This document shows, piece after piece, positions 43,707 through 51,238 of a stretch of DNA of 64,000 nucleotides. The stretch covers positions 135,786 through 199,785 of the forward strand of contig CAYSMK010000003.1 in the NCBI GenBank assembly GCA_964432205.1, given 5' to 3'. The notes under the pieces were generated by a model. That model was not told the DNA's origin, searched no databases, and saw only the letters and a list, made by a program, of their open reading frames with translations. The stretch's first letter is position 1; every line of letters starts with the position of its first letter. Both the position numbers and the translations under genes were made by a program. The stretch is from Geomobilibacter sp964432205. Lineage in GTDB: Bacteria; Desulfobacterota; Desulfuromonadia; Geobacterales; DSM-12255.

Positions 43707-43827
43707 GGGCGGACACTCTAGCTTTGTGCCCAGTTCCGGGCAGTTGGCATAAAGAACACCACACCTACACCTCCAAAGTGGGACGGAACAAAGAAGCCAA
43801 ATCGTTGGTTAAATCAGGGAGGATACC

Positions 43828-45171
43828 ATGGCACAAAAAATCGTCGAAGTCAGTGAAGCCGAATTGGATTATTCATGCAACCCGGTACCTGAAAGCGGGC
43901 GCATGTCGCCGTTTTCACTCACCATGGCGTGGTGGAGCTGCTGCAGCGCCATGTTTTACGTGGTCGTTGCCGCCACCCTTGCGGCGGGGTTCGGCACCAT
44001 CAATACGCTCATCGGTATCGGCCTGTCGGTTGTCACCTACGCGGGAGTCAACAGGGTAATCAGTCGGTACGCCATCCGAACCGGATCGTCCGTGTCGCTG
44101 TTTTCGCGCATTCTGTTCGGGAGATCGGGGTCGGCCCTGGCCACGCTGATCTTTGCGGCAACGGCGGTCTACTATGCCGTGTTTGAAGGGTCGGTTATGG
44201 CCCTGGCCGCGACGTTTCTCTTCTCAGGCCTGAGCTACAAGGTTGCGGCGCTGCTCGTGGTCCTGTACAGCGTGCCGCTTATCTTCGGAAGCGTCCAGCA
44301 CTGGCTGGACAAGTTCAACGGCATCCTGCTTCCCGTGTACCTGCTTGGGCTTGCCGCTTCGGTAGGGCTGGCAATCAGCACGTATGGTTACAGCAATGCC
44401 TGGTTGACGGCGGTGCCGAAAGGCGGCGCCCCGGCAATGGGGTGGTGGGATGTATATGTGGCGTACATGGGGGTGTGGATTCTCATGATGTACTGCTTTG
44501 ATTACGCCCGCTTCGGGAAGAAATCCGATGAGGGGTATCACTCGCGGTTCAACTTCGGTGCGCCGTTCTTCACCATGTCGTTCCTCGTTGGCGGGCTCGC
44601 GGGCATCTTCCTGGTGCAGACCATCCCGATTGAAGGTGCCCTTTCCGAGGTATCGGCCGTCAAAGCCATCATCATGATGATGGGAGGTTTCGGACTGCTG
44701 TTCGTATGGTCTACCCAAACCCGCATCAACACGGCGAACTTTTATCTGGCCGCGGTCAACTTCGAATCGCTGGGCAAGATGATCTTCGGTCGGCACATTT
44801 CAAAATATTTCTGGGCGGTAATGGTCGGTGCGATCGTCTATACGCTGATGCTTCTGGACGTATTCAGTTACCTGCTCAAGGCGCTGGCCTATCAGGGGAT
44901 CTTCGTGGTGGCCTGGGTGGCCATTGCCCTGGCCTACATGCTGAACGATGCGAAACACGAGCGTCCCGACGAAGCCGCCAAGGATGACAACGATTATCCG
45001 GCGTACAACTCGCGCGGGCTGACCGCCTGGTTCGGCTCGGTAATCATCGGCATCGTGCTGATGAACATTCCGGCCCTGGAGACATTCTCTTCGCCGTGCA
45101 GCGCCATTGCCGGCTTCGGTCTCTACCTTGCGCTCAAACCACGGGTAAACGCCGTTCCGGCCAGGGCATAA
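43828..45171 (+). CDS. NCS1-family (purine-cytosine/allantoin/hydantoin type) permease
   Basis: 447 aa, about 12 hydrophobic segments. N-terminal SPFSLTMAWWSCCSAMFYVVVAATLAAGFG is the NCS1 entry motif, and FGRSGSALATLIFAATAVYYAVFEGSV plus WDVYVAYMGVWILMMYCFDYARFG match CodB/permease helices. Inner-membrane Na+ or H+ symporter for nucleobases or ureides. Located directly after the HyuA/HyuB-like genes, so it probably imports their substrate. GGGAGG precedes ATG 43828. The Cys-Cys pair in helix 1 (residues 38-39) is unusual. Confidence 0.87.
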   Translation: MAQKIVEVSEAELDYSCNPVPESGRMSPFSLTMAWWSCCSAMFYVVVAATLAAGFGTINTLIGIGLSVVTYAGVNRVISRYAIRTGSSVSLFSRILFGRSGSALATLIFAATAVYYAVFEGSVMALAATFLFSGLSYKVAALLVVLYSVPLIFGSVQHWLDKFNGILLPVYLLGLAASVGLAISTYGYSNAWLTAVPKGGAPAMGWWDVYVAYMGVWILMMYCFDYARFGKKSDEGYHSRFNFGAPFFTMSFLVGGLAGIFLVQTIPIEGALSEVSAVKAIIMMMGGFGLLFVWSTQTRINTANFYLAAVNFESLGKMIFGRHISKYFWAVMVGAIVYTLMLLDVFSYLLKALAYQGIFVVAWVAIALAYMLNDAKHERPDEAAKDDNDYPAYNSRGLTAWFGSVIIGIVLMNIPALETFSSPCSAIAGFGLYLALKPRVNAVPARA

Positions 45172-45251
45172 CAGCACGCCCGTCCCCCTCACCCTTGACC
45201 TCTCCCTCGGGAGCGGTTTTGATGCCATGCTTAATCGACAAGGAGAAAGAG

Positions 45252-46037
45252 ATGAAATATTCCATGCTGAACAGCAGGTTCCGGATTGCTGCGGTCTGTA
45301 TCGTAAGTTGCGCGCTTTTGCTGCTGGCCGGTCCGAGCCGGGCGGAGGATTTTTCGTGCAGTGACCTGCAACTCCTCTACACACCGTTCCTGGACAAGGA
45401 CGATCCGGACCTGGGCAACGGCATATTCACCAGCAGCAACCGACTCACCGCGGCCAGGCTCGAACACTACGGGACCTGGAAATATGGCGACAACTTTTTC
45501 TCAGTCGACCTCAACGAGGGGAGCAAGGTGGGCGGGAGCGGTTCGGGCTCCTTTGGCAGCGATACGACGGCACACCTGTTCCTCGTCTACGTACCCAGGG
45601 TCAGCCTGACAAAAATCGCCAACAAACCCCTCAGCGGTTTCGTCAAGGATGTGTATGTGGCGGGACGGTTGGAACGCGCCAGTTACGGCAGCTACACGGC
45701 GGAAAACATCGGGATATCGTTCGACCTGAAGATCCCCGGCACGGTCTTCTTCGAACAGGATTTCTATGCCCGCAAGACGAATTACGACAACGGGGCGGAA
45801 TTCCTTTCCCGGACCGTCTGGCTGGCACCATTCGCGGCAGGGCCGGTGGGGCTGCATTTCGATGGTCTCGCCCTGGTAAAGACGACCGATAACGGCGTCA
45901 ATGCCTTCACGCAACTGGACTTTCTGGCTGATCTATTGAAAAACGGCCGGCTTCAGGCAGGTATCCGCCTTGAATCGGCGTTCTACAAGCATTACGAACG
46001 AAACACGCCGTATCTGATGGTGAAGTGGGTATTTTGA
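45252..46037 (+). CDS. Tsx-like nucleoside-type outer-membrane channel (OmpK/DUF5020-like)
   Basis: 261 aa. Signal peptide to PSRA, mature start EDFSCSDLQLLYTPFL, beta-rich throughout (WKYGDNFFSVDLNEGS, GPVGLHFDGLALVKTTDNGVNAFTQLDFLADLL), ending VKWVF with the C-terminal Phe used for barrel assembly. The family forms 12-stranded channels specific for nucleosides or other small ring compounds. AAGGAGAAAGAG precedes ATG 45252. 80 bp after the NCS1 permease, so the pair can carry one substrate through both membranes. Confidence 0.82.
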   Translation: MKYSMLNSRFRIAAVCIVSCALLLLAGPSRAEDFSCSDLQLLYTPFLDKDDPDLGNGIFTSSNRLTAARLEHYGTWKYGDNFFSVDLNEGSKVGGSGSGSFGSDTTAHLFLVYVPRVSLTKIANKPLSGFVKDVYVAGRLERASYGSYTAENIGISFDLKIPGTVFFEQDFYARKTNYDNGAEFLSRTVWLAPFAAGPVGLHFDGLALVKTTDNGVNAFTQLDFLADLLKNGRLQAGIRLESAFYKHYERNTPYLMVKWVF

Positions 46038-46063
46038 TCCCGTCAGGAAAAATGCATCGAGTA

Positions 46064-46094
46064 CTGTGGCCGGGGTGAGATGCCCCGGCCACAG
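46064..46094 (+). terminator. Strong hairpin after the Tsx-like gene
   Basis: CTGTGGCCGGGG (46064-46075) and CCCCGGCCACAG (46083-46094) pair perfectly over 12 bp with a 7-nt loop, 27 bp after the stop codon. No T-run follows, so terminator function is likely but not certain. Confidence 0.6.
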
Positions 46095-46290
46095 CGGGTT
46101 CAGTAGAGAGTTACCATCGCCATACCCCCACCCCGACCCACCCCCGCTACGTAACCTCAGCGTCTCTCAACACCATGCCGGCGGACAGATCGGTCATATC
46201 GAGGTCAAATCTCTACGGATGGATGGCACGGTTTCGCCGTCGGGTGGCCGGGAGTCTGAAGAAATAATTATAATGGTGTTATTTAACTTC

Positions 46291-46320
46291 TTGACACCGG
46301 TGTCACCTGTCGGCTATAAA
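46291..46320 (+). promoter_or_regulatory. Sigma-70 promoter of etfBA overlapping a 14-bp palindrome
   Basis: TTGACA (46291-46296), 18-bp spacer, TATAAA (46315-46320). The perfect palindrome TGACACCGGTGTCA (46292-46305) overlaps the -35 box, the usual placement of a repressor operator. Leader of ~90 nt before ATG 46418. Confidence 0.72.
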
Positions 46321-46417
46321 ATAGGTACTCGAATACTGATTTATGATTTGATGAATTTTATAGTCGTAGCACATTAAAAGTCTGTCTGGATAGAAGGCCA
46401 TATCAAGGGAGGAATGT

Positions 46418-47194
46418 ATGAAGATTCTAGTCTGCATCAAGCAGGTACCGGACATGGAGTCCCGGTTCAAGCCCAACAGTCAGGGGGTCTGGTATGACGA
46501 AGCCGATCTGGCCTGGCGCATGAACGAATACGACGAATACGCCGTCGAGCAGGCGGTCCGGCTGAAAGAGCAGCTGGGTGACGCCCCCGAGATCACGGTC
46601 CTCTCCATCGGTCCGGACCGGGTGGGCGAGGCGATCAAGAAGGCCTTGGCCATGGGGTGCGACCGCGCCGTCCATATCCAGGACCCGGCCGCAGCCACCA
46701 AGGACCCGTGGCAGATCGCATCCGCCATTGCCGCCTACGCCAAGGATAAAGGATTCGACCTGATCTTCACCGGCCTGCAGTCCCAGGACCGTGGCTCGTC
46801 CCAGGTAGGGGTGACGGTGGCCGAGATCCTCGGTCTCTCCTGCACCACCACCATTGTCGGCTTTGCCTATGACAACGGCACCATCACCGCCAAGCGGGAG
46901 CTGGAAGGGGGCATCAAGGGCGTGGTCAAGCTGAAGACCCCGGCCGTGGTCACCTGCCAGCTGGGTCTGAACGTGCCCCGCTACCCGACGCTTCCCAACA
47001 TCATGAAGGCCAAGAAAAAGGAGATCCAGGCGGTTCCGGTCGGCGATCTTCTCAAGGACGAGGCGCTGGCCGCCACGGCGAGCTTCCACGCACCGGCCAA
47101 GAAGGGCGGCGGCATCGTTCTCGAAGGTGATGTGGGTGCCCTGGTCGACCAGTTGGTGGGGATACTCAAGGACAAGACCGCGGTGCTGCGGTGA
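46418..47194 (+). CDS. etfB: Electron transfer flavoprotein subunit beta
   Basis: 258 aa, standard length. MKILVCIKQVPDMESRF, WRMNEYDEYAVEQAVRLKE, IFTGLQSQDRGSSQVGVTVAEILGL and RELEGGIKGVVKLKTPAVVTCQLGLN match EtfB (AMP/FAD-binding subunit). With EtfA it accepts electrons from acyl-CoA dehydrogenases. GGGAGGA precedes ATG 46418. Confidence 0.95.
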   Translation: MKILVCIKQVPDMESRFKPNSQGVWYDEADLAWRMNEYDEYAVEQAVRLKEQLGDAPEITVLSIGPDRVGEAIKKALAMGCDRAVHIQDPAAATKDPWQIASAIAAYAKDKGFDLIFTGLQSQDRGSSQVGVTVAEILGLSCTTTIVGFAYDNGTITAKRELEGGIKGVVKLKTPAVVTCQLGLNVPRYPTLPNIMKAKKKEIQAVPVGDLLKDEALAATASFHAPAKKGGGIVLEGDVGALVDQLVGILKDKTAVLR

Positions 47195-47200
47195 AGCAGG

Positions 47201-47272
47201 CAAAGGTAAAGGTAGAGGTAAAGAACACCACGCTCTCCTGCTTTTCTTTACCTTTACCTCTACCTTTACCTG
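47201..47272. repeat. GGTAAA/GGTAGA hexamer fold-back repeat between etfB and etfA
   Basis: AGGTAAAGGTAGAGGTAAAG (47204-47223) is an exact 20-bp reverse complement of 47252-47271. Each arm is built from GGTAAA/GGTAGA hexamers. The hairpin would sit between the two cotranscribed etf genes and may stabilise or balance the two messages. Confidence 0.8.
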
Positions 47273-47288
47273 AATAAAGGAGGCTTAC

Positions 47289-48200
47289 ATGAAAACCTTA
47301 CTTATTGGCGAATACCGGGAAGGACAGCTCCTGGAAGCAACCTATGAACTACTCGGCTTTGCCGGCCAGCTCGGCGCCGATACCGCCATGCTGCTGGTCG
47401 GTTCCCAGAGCCAGCTCCCGGCGTATGGCGGCACCCTCTACCTGGCTGATGTGGCGGCGTGCGGCGAATACAACCCGGACCTGCACAAGAAGCTGATCCT
47501 CGACACCGTGGCCAAGGAAAACCCCGACTACATCGTCTTCCTGCACTCGTCCTACGGCTGGGACCTGGCTCCCCGCGTCGCCGCACAGCTGAAAGTGGCC
47601 CAGGTCTCCGAGATCACCGGCCTCGTCGAGGGCGGCTTCGAAGTCGGCGCCTGCAACGCCAAGATGCGCCGTACCGTCAAGCCGGCAACGGCCAAGGCGG
47701 TCCTTACCATCCAGGCCGGTGCCTTCCCGGTGACCCAGCCCGGCGGGTCCCCGCAGGTCCAGCAGCTCAGCGCGGCAGGGGGCAACGGCGTCGAATTCGT
47801 CGGCTATGAGCCGGCCGAAGCCAAGGACGTCGACCTGACCCGGGCCGAGATCATCGTCAGCGCCGGTCGCGGCGTCGGCAAGAAGGACAACGTACCGGTC
47901 ATCGCCGCCCTGGCCAAGGCGCTCGGCGGGGAACTGGGCGCGAGCCGTCCGGTGGTTGACGCCGGCTGGGTTGAGCACAGCCACCAGGTAGGGACCACCG
48001 GCCAGACGGTCAGCCCGAAACTGTATGTTGCCTGCGGCATCTCCGGTGCCATCCAGCACCTGGCCGGGATGAAGAAGTCCGACTTCGTGGTGGCGATCAA
48101 CAAGGACAAGGATGCCCCGATCGGCGAGATCGCCGACGTGCTCGTGGTTGCCGACGTCCTGCAGTTCGTGCCGGCGCTGACCGCCAAGCTGGCTAAGTAG
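47289..48200 (+). CDS. etfA: Electron transfer flavoprotein subunit alpha
   Basis: 303 aa. C-terminal FAD domain is complete: SAGRGVGKKDNVPVIAALAKALG, SRPVVDAGWVEHSHQVGTTGQTVSPKLYVACGISGAIQHLAGM and VAINKDKDAPIGEIADV. Forms the EtfAB heterodimer. AAAGGAGG precedes ATG 47289. The short N-terminal domain fits a standard rather than bifurcating (ferredoxin-fused) ETF. An ETF:quinone oxidoreductase is not in the window. Confidence 0.95.
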   Translation: MKTLLIGEYREGQLLEATYELLGFAGQLGADTAMLLVGSQSQLPAYGGTLYLADVAACGEYNPDLHKKLILDTVAKENPDYIVFLHSSYGWDLAPRVAAQLKVAQVSEITGLVEGGFEVGACNAKMRRTVKPATAKAVLTIQAGAFPVTQPGGSPQVQQLSAAGGNGVEFVGYEPAEAKDVDLTRAEIIVSAGRGVGKKDNVPVIAALAKALGGELGASRPVVDAGWVEHSHQVGTTGQTVSPKLYVACGISGAIQHLAGMKKSDFVVAINKDKDAPIGEIADVLVVADVLQFVPALTAKLAK

Positions 48201-48251
48201 CCCGATCCAATCCCTGAGCGATCGTTTCAGGGTAGCACCATGTACGTTCTC

Positions 48252-48288
48252 GACCTCCGGGGGTTCCCACCTCGGAGGTCTTTTTTTT
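48252..48288 (+). terminator. Intrinsic terminator of etfBA
   Basis: GACCTCCG (48252-48259) pairs with CGGAGGTC (48273-48280), followed by eight T residues, 51 bp after the etfA stop codon. Confidence 0.9.
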
Positions 48289-48327
48289 GCCGATTGGTCA
48301 GTGTTGTCGGGTTGACCTTTTGCTTAC

Positions 48328-48481
48328 GCCCCGTAGGGGCAGAATGCTGGTAGCCGGAGAATTCATTCCCCGGTCATTCCGGCAAGATGCCACTCCCGTC
48401 ACGTACGTGACGAAAGGATTTTATCCGATTCCATCACCGGGGGATAAATCCCCCGGCTACAGGCGAGCGCCCCTACGGGGC
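48328..48481. repeat. Nested palindromic (MITE-like) element
   Basis: Ends are GCCCCGTAGGGGC (48328-48340) and GCCCCTACGGGGC (48469-48481), reverse complements of each other and each able to fold. Inside are GTAGCCGG and CCGGCTAC arms, CCCCGGT/ACCGGGG arms, and a central perfect palindrome GTCACGTACGTGAC (48398-48411). Non-coding, about 154 bp. Confidence 0.7.
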
Positions 48482-48573
48482 TTATACGTGGCAAATCGCT
48501 TTTTTTTTATTTTTTTTTACCGAATAACCGCCTCATACCCACCTCAACACTCATTTTTTCCCTCCATACCCCC

Positions 48574-48668
48574 AACTGCAACATTTTGTTACAGTTACCC
48601 GTAAACACCCATCAATAGCGGCTTAACGGTGCCAACTGTAACATAATGTTACATCACATTTTGTTACA
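48574..48668. promoter_or_regulatory. Repeated TGTAACA-type palindromes, candidate enhancer sites
   Basis: Copy 1, 48574-48596: AACTGCAAC-ATTTT-GTTACAGTT (one mismatch from a perfect 9-bp arm). Copy 2, 48637-48653: TGTAACA-TAA-TGTTACA, perfect. Copy 3, 48652-48668: CATCACATTTTGTTACA, one good half-site. Copies 1 and 2 are exactly 60 bp apart. They lie 65-140 bp upstream of the -24/-12 promoter, the normal place for an enhancer-binding protein. Confidence 0.7.
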
Positions 48669-48718
48669 CCCCTCGTCCTCGCCCCACATAACTTACTGAT
48701 ATTACGTGAAAAAAAATA

Positions 48719-48733
48719 TGGCACGAAAATTGG
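48719..48733 (+). promoter_or_regulatory. Sigma-54 (-24/-12) promoter
   Basis: TGGCACG-AAAA-TTGG: the -24 element is a perfect match (GG at 48720-48721) and the -12 GG (48732-48733, consensus GC) follows after the required 10 nt. Predicted start near 48745, ~50 nt before ATG 48795. Confidence 0.65.
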
Positions 48734-48794
48734 TATATAGGGAATTGATAGCTGACCGTTGCCGATCACGTCCATGCATTCAAAGAGGGAACCC

Positions 48795-49271
48795 ATGATG
48801 CTCCAGAGTACGAACTCCACCCGGCTTCGCACGACCGTTGGCCATGAGGAAGACAAGTCCTTTCTCTACCTGATTTTCGACACCTTTGACCCCGTGAGGC
48901 TGCATGCCTCGACCCTCAGACCGGAAATGGTGGAACGGGTGATCCTCATCCAGGACCTGGGTGACCGGAACCGGTTGTACGCCCTCCTGGCGGCATTCAA
49001 GCGCAATCTGGCCGCTCTGGTTCCGGCCGGCACCCTTCATCTCGATCCGGACCATCCACACCGGCACAACCTTGACGCATTCCGCGACTGGCTGGACAGA
49101 CACGGCATCGACAAACGGGAGCTCCGTTTTGCCGAGCCGTCGAGTTATGAACGGATTGTCACCCAGGGGGTGGTTCGCAGCACGGATTTTTCCAACCGGG
49201 AAGACAGCGAAATATGGCGGCAGTTCAACGGCTGGCGGTTAGAGGGGAGGCTCTCGTGCATAAGCGTGTGA
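48795..49271 (+). CDS. Hypothetical protein, sigma-54-controlled
   Basis: 158 aa, soluble, no signal peptide. Starts at ATG 48795 after AGAGGGAA. No known domain seen. Residues 18-65 alternate strand and helix (SFLYLIFDTFDPVRLHASTLRPEMVERVILIQDLGDRNRLYALLAAFKRNLAALV), then a His-rich segment DPDHPHRHNLDAFRDWLDRHG. It is the first gene after a strong -24/-12 promoter with palindromic upstream sites, so it belongs to an induced response. A second small unknown protein follows after 118 bp. Confidence 0.6.
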   Translation: MMLQSTNSTRLRTTVGHEEDKSFLYLIFDTFDPVRLHASTLRPEMVERVILIQDLGDRNRLYALLAAFKRNLAALVPAGTLHLDPDHPHRHNLDAFRDWLDRHGIDKRELRFAEPSSYERIVTQGVVRSTDFSNREDSEIWRQFNGWRLEGRLSCISV

Positions 49272-49389
49272 CGGATGGCAGGAGGCATTAACCGAAGAAC
49301 GGGCAGTCGTCCACGAAAGTCACGAAAATGATCTGCTGCATTACCGTAGGTTGGGCGGAGAAACGGTCCGACATGATATGGAGGTAACA

Positions 49390-49707
49390 ATGAACAAGCA
49401 GTACGAAATGGTCACCAGTCTGCAACACATGTTTCATCCCAACACCATCGGCGATGTACGGCGACTGAAACTGGAGTTCCTGATCTACCGGCTCAAGCGG
49501 CTGCTGTTGGCGCGGGAACGGTACAGTTACGAGGAGATGGAAATGATCTGCCCCATGCACGAATTGGAAGAGATGAAGACACTGTTCACCCGGATGGATG
49601 CGCTTCCCGAGACGTTGGAACAGTTGGAAAACGGCTTCAGGAAGATCATTGCGCGCATGGAGTCGCTGGACATGCCGGATGGCTGTAATTCCAGGGTCCA
49701 CTGCTGA
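49390..49707 (+). CDS. Hypothetical small helical protein
   Basis: 105 aa. GGAGGT is well placed before ATG 49390. Almost entirely predicted helical (DVRRLKLEFLIYRLKRLLLARERYSYEEMEMICPMHELEEMKTLFTRMDALPETLEQLENGFRKIIARM), with a Cys near each third and a C-terminal RVHC. No recognised family. Probably co-transcribed with the preceding unknown gene; convergent with the radical SAM maturase gene. Confidence 0.6.
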   Translation: MNKQYEMVTSLQHMFHPNTIGDVRRLKLEFLIYRLKRLLLARERYSYEEMEMICPMHELEEMKTLFTRMDALPETLEQLENGFRKIIARMESLDMPDGCNSRVHC

Positions 49708-49781
49708 TCGGCATGCACCGTTTCCCGGCCGAACAGCGATCCCTGCCGCCCGTGCCGGCCGGCAACGGTCCGGCAGCCGGC

Positions 49782-51077
49782 CTACTCGCTTCGCTGATAG
49801 CGCAGGTCCTGCAGGACGATCCGCTCCAGGGCGGCGTCGTAGAACGGTTTGCGGCAATCCACACCGTTGACGGCGCCGTTTTGCATGAGGGTGATGAGCC
49901 GGCAGCCGCCGAAGCACAGCGGCAGGTAGGCGCAGTCGAGGCAGGCGTCGTTGTGCCAGCAGTCCAGGGCGTGGGACTGGCGGTAGTCGACGACCCCGCT
50001 TGCCAGAGTCCCGACGGAGAGTTCGGGCCACCCCATGAAGGCCGGGCACTTGTAGAGGGAGCCGTCCCAGTTGACCACCAGGTCGTTGTCGAACTCCACC
50101 ATGCAGGCCCCCATGGTCGGCTTCATGGCCGCAAAGCCGCGCTTCAGGGTCTCCTCCCGCAGGAAGAGGGCTGCCTCGGCAAGCCACGGCTCGCCGGAGG
50201 TGACGCAAGCGGTCCCGGCATCATGGCCGGACGGCCGGCCGGACTTGGGGAGGATCGGCGCGAACATGACCGGCCCGAGCCGCGTCGGGTCGATTTCTGC
50301 GGCCAGGAGCAGGTCGAGCATCCGGGGAAACTCGCGAAAGTTCTCTTGAGTGAAGTTGCCGCCCGGGTTGAGGGTGACGAGGTCGCAGACCGCCTTCGTG
50401 TTGGCGACGATTGTCGCGAAGCTCCCCTCGCCGGAGACAAAGGGGCGCTGGAGGTCGTGGATCTCGGGTGGGCCGTCCAGGGTGATCTGGGCGCTCGTGA
50501 GCCCGAAGGGGAGGAGCTCTTCCACCACGGTGCGGGTGAGCAGGGTAGCGTTGGTGACCATGCTGCAGGAAAACCGGGTGCCGCACGCCGCGGCGGCGTC
50601 CCTGAGCGGCCCGGCGATAGTTTTGAGCATCGGCACGGAGAGGAGCGGTTCGCCGCCGTAGAACCTGAGTTCCACCTCCCGTCCCCGTTCGATCTGCTCG
50701 CGCAGGACATGGTCCACCAGGAGCCGGGCCGTGGCCGTGTCCATGGCGTCGCCGCGCCGGAAATCCTCCTCGTAGCAGTAGCTGCAGGCCAAGTTGCAGG
50801 CCAGGTTCAGGACCACCGTGGCCTTGAAGCGGTGCTTGCGGGCGTTGGTACAGTCCACCAGGGAGGCCATGGCGGCCCGCTCGGCGGCCGGATCGTCGAC
50901 GACCATCTCCAGGCGGGCGAGGGCGGCATGCTCCTCGGGCGAGAGCATTCCCGCGCGGGCCGCGGCCAGCAGGGCAGCGGAGACCCGGACCGTGGAGCCT
51001 TTTTTTGTGGAGTAGAGGATATGGGAACCCGGCCGGTCAGGGCAGGGGAAGATCTTCAGGTAGCGGGAGAGGGACAT
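49782..51077 (-). CDS. Geopeptide-type radical SAM/SPASM peptide maturase
   Basis: 431 aa. Radical SAM motif Cys94-x3-Cys98-x2-Cys101 (CNLACSYC) with the RFYGGEPLLS segment, typical of peptide-modifying SPASM enzymes. Many C-terminal Cys bind auxiliary Fe-S clusters: GACMVEF, LYKCPAFMGW, CWHNDACLDCAYLPLCFGGCR and GVDCRK. It resembles the putative geopeptide maturase family described in Geobacter genomes. A 32-34 aa Cys-containing precursor gene lies 62 bp upstream on the same strand. Expected to crosslink or otherwise modify the precursor using SAM radicals; the reaction is unknown. Confidence 0.88.
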   Translation of the reverse strand: MSLSRYLKIFPCPDRPGSHILYSTKKGSTVRVSAALLAAARAGMLSPEEHAALARLEMVVDDPAAERAAMASLVDCTNARKHRFKATVVLNLACNLACSYCYEEDFRRGDAMDTATARLLVDHVLREQIERGREVELRFYGGEPLLSVPMLKTIAGPLRDAAAACGTRFSCSMVTNATLLTRTVVEELLPFGLTSAQITLDGPPEIHDLQRPFVSGEGSFATIVANTKAVCDLVTLNPGGNFTQENFREFPRMLDLLLAAEIDPTRLGPVMFAPILPKSGRPSGHDAGTACVTSGEPWLAEAALFLREETLKRGFAAMKPTMGACMVEFDNDLVVNWDGSLYKCPAFMGWPELSVGTLASGVVDYRQSHALDCWHNDACLDCAYLPLCFGGCRLITLMQNGAVNGVDCRKPFYDAALERIVLQDLRYQRSE

Positions 51078-51099
51078 GGGAAGACTCCGGGAAAAATGA

Positions 51100-51119
51100 G
51101 GGGGAACTTGCGTTCCCCC
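51100..51119 (-). terminator. Hairpin between precursor peptide and maturase (attenuator-like)
   Basis: On the minus strand GGGGGAAC-GCAA-GTTCCCCC, an 8-bp perfect stem with tetraloop, followed by TCATTTTT. Placed between the precursor stop codon and the maturase start, it would let much more precursor than maturase be made. Confidence 0.75.
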
Positions 51120-51139
51120 CGGTGGCGTCGAACCGGATC

Positions 51140-51238
51140 TCAGGTCCGGCCTGAGTTGCTGGTGCAGCAGGGACCCAGTTCTTCCGTCTCCTGGCGCCCC
51201 TCTTCGAGAACTTCCATCTCCCTAGCTTCCGTTTCCAT
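51140..51238 (-). CDS. Geopeptide-like ribosomal peptide precursor
   Basis: 32 aa if read from ATG 51238, which has GGAGGT seven bases upstream; 34 aa from the alternative ATG at 51244. The first ~22 residues are strongly acidic (METEAREMEVLEEGRQETEEL), like a RiPP leader, and the last ~10 are GPCCTSNSGRT, a probable core with adjacent Cys plus Thr/Ser/Asn. It lies directly upstream of a radical SAM/SPASM maturase on the same strand. No hydrophobic export signal. The core is the most likely modification site. Confidence 0.75.
   Translation of the reverse strand: METEAREMEVLEEGRQETEELGPCCTSNSGRT

Larger units (their letters stand above)
46038..46417. other. Intergenic: end of the island and etfBA control region
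   Basis: 380 bp. It holds a strong 12-bp hairpin (46064-46094) after the Tsx-like gene, a C-rich stretch (46120-46150) resembling the dispersed repeats, and the etf promoter with its palindrome (46291-46320). Confidence 0.6.
48201..48794. other. Long intergenic region with terminator, palindromic repeat and sigma-54 control region
   Basis: 594 bp without a gene. From left to right: the etf terminator (48252-48288), a ~154 bp nested palindromic element (48328-48481), a T-rich tract (48490-48530), repeated TGTAACA-type palindromes (48574-48668) and a -24/-12 promoter (48719-48733). Confidence 0.7.

Noticed and set aside
43728..43765. TTGGCAT before the NCS1 permease as a second sigma-54 promoter
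   Set aside because: No GC at the -12 position; the permease is more likely read from the upstream promoter.
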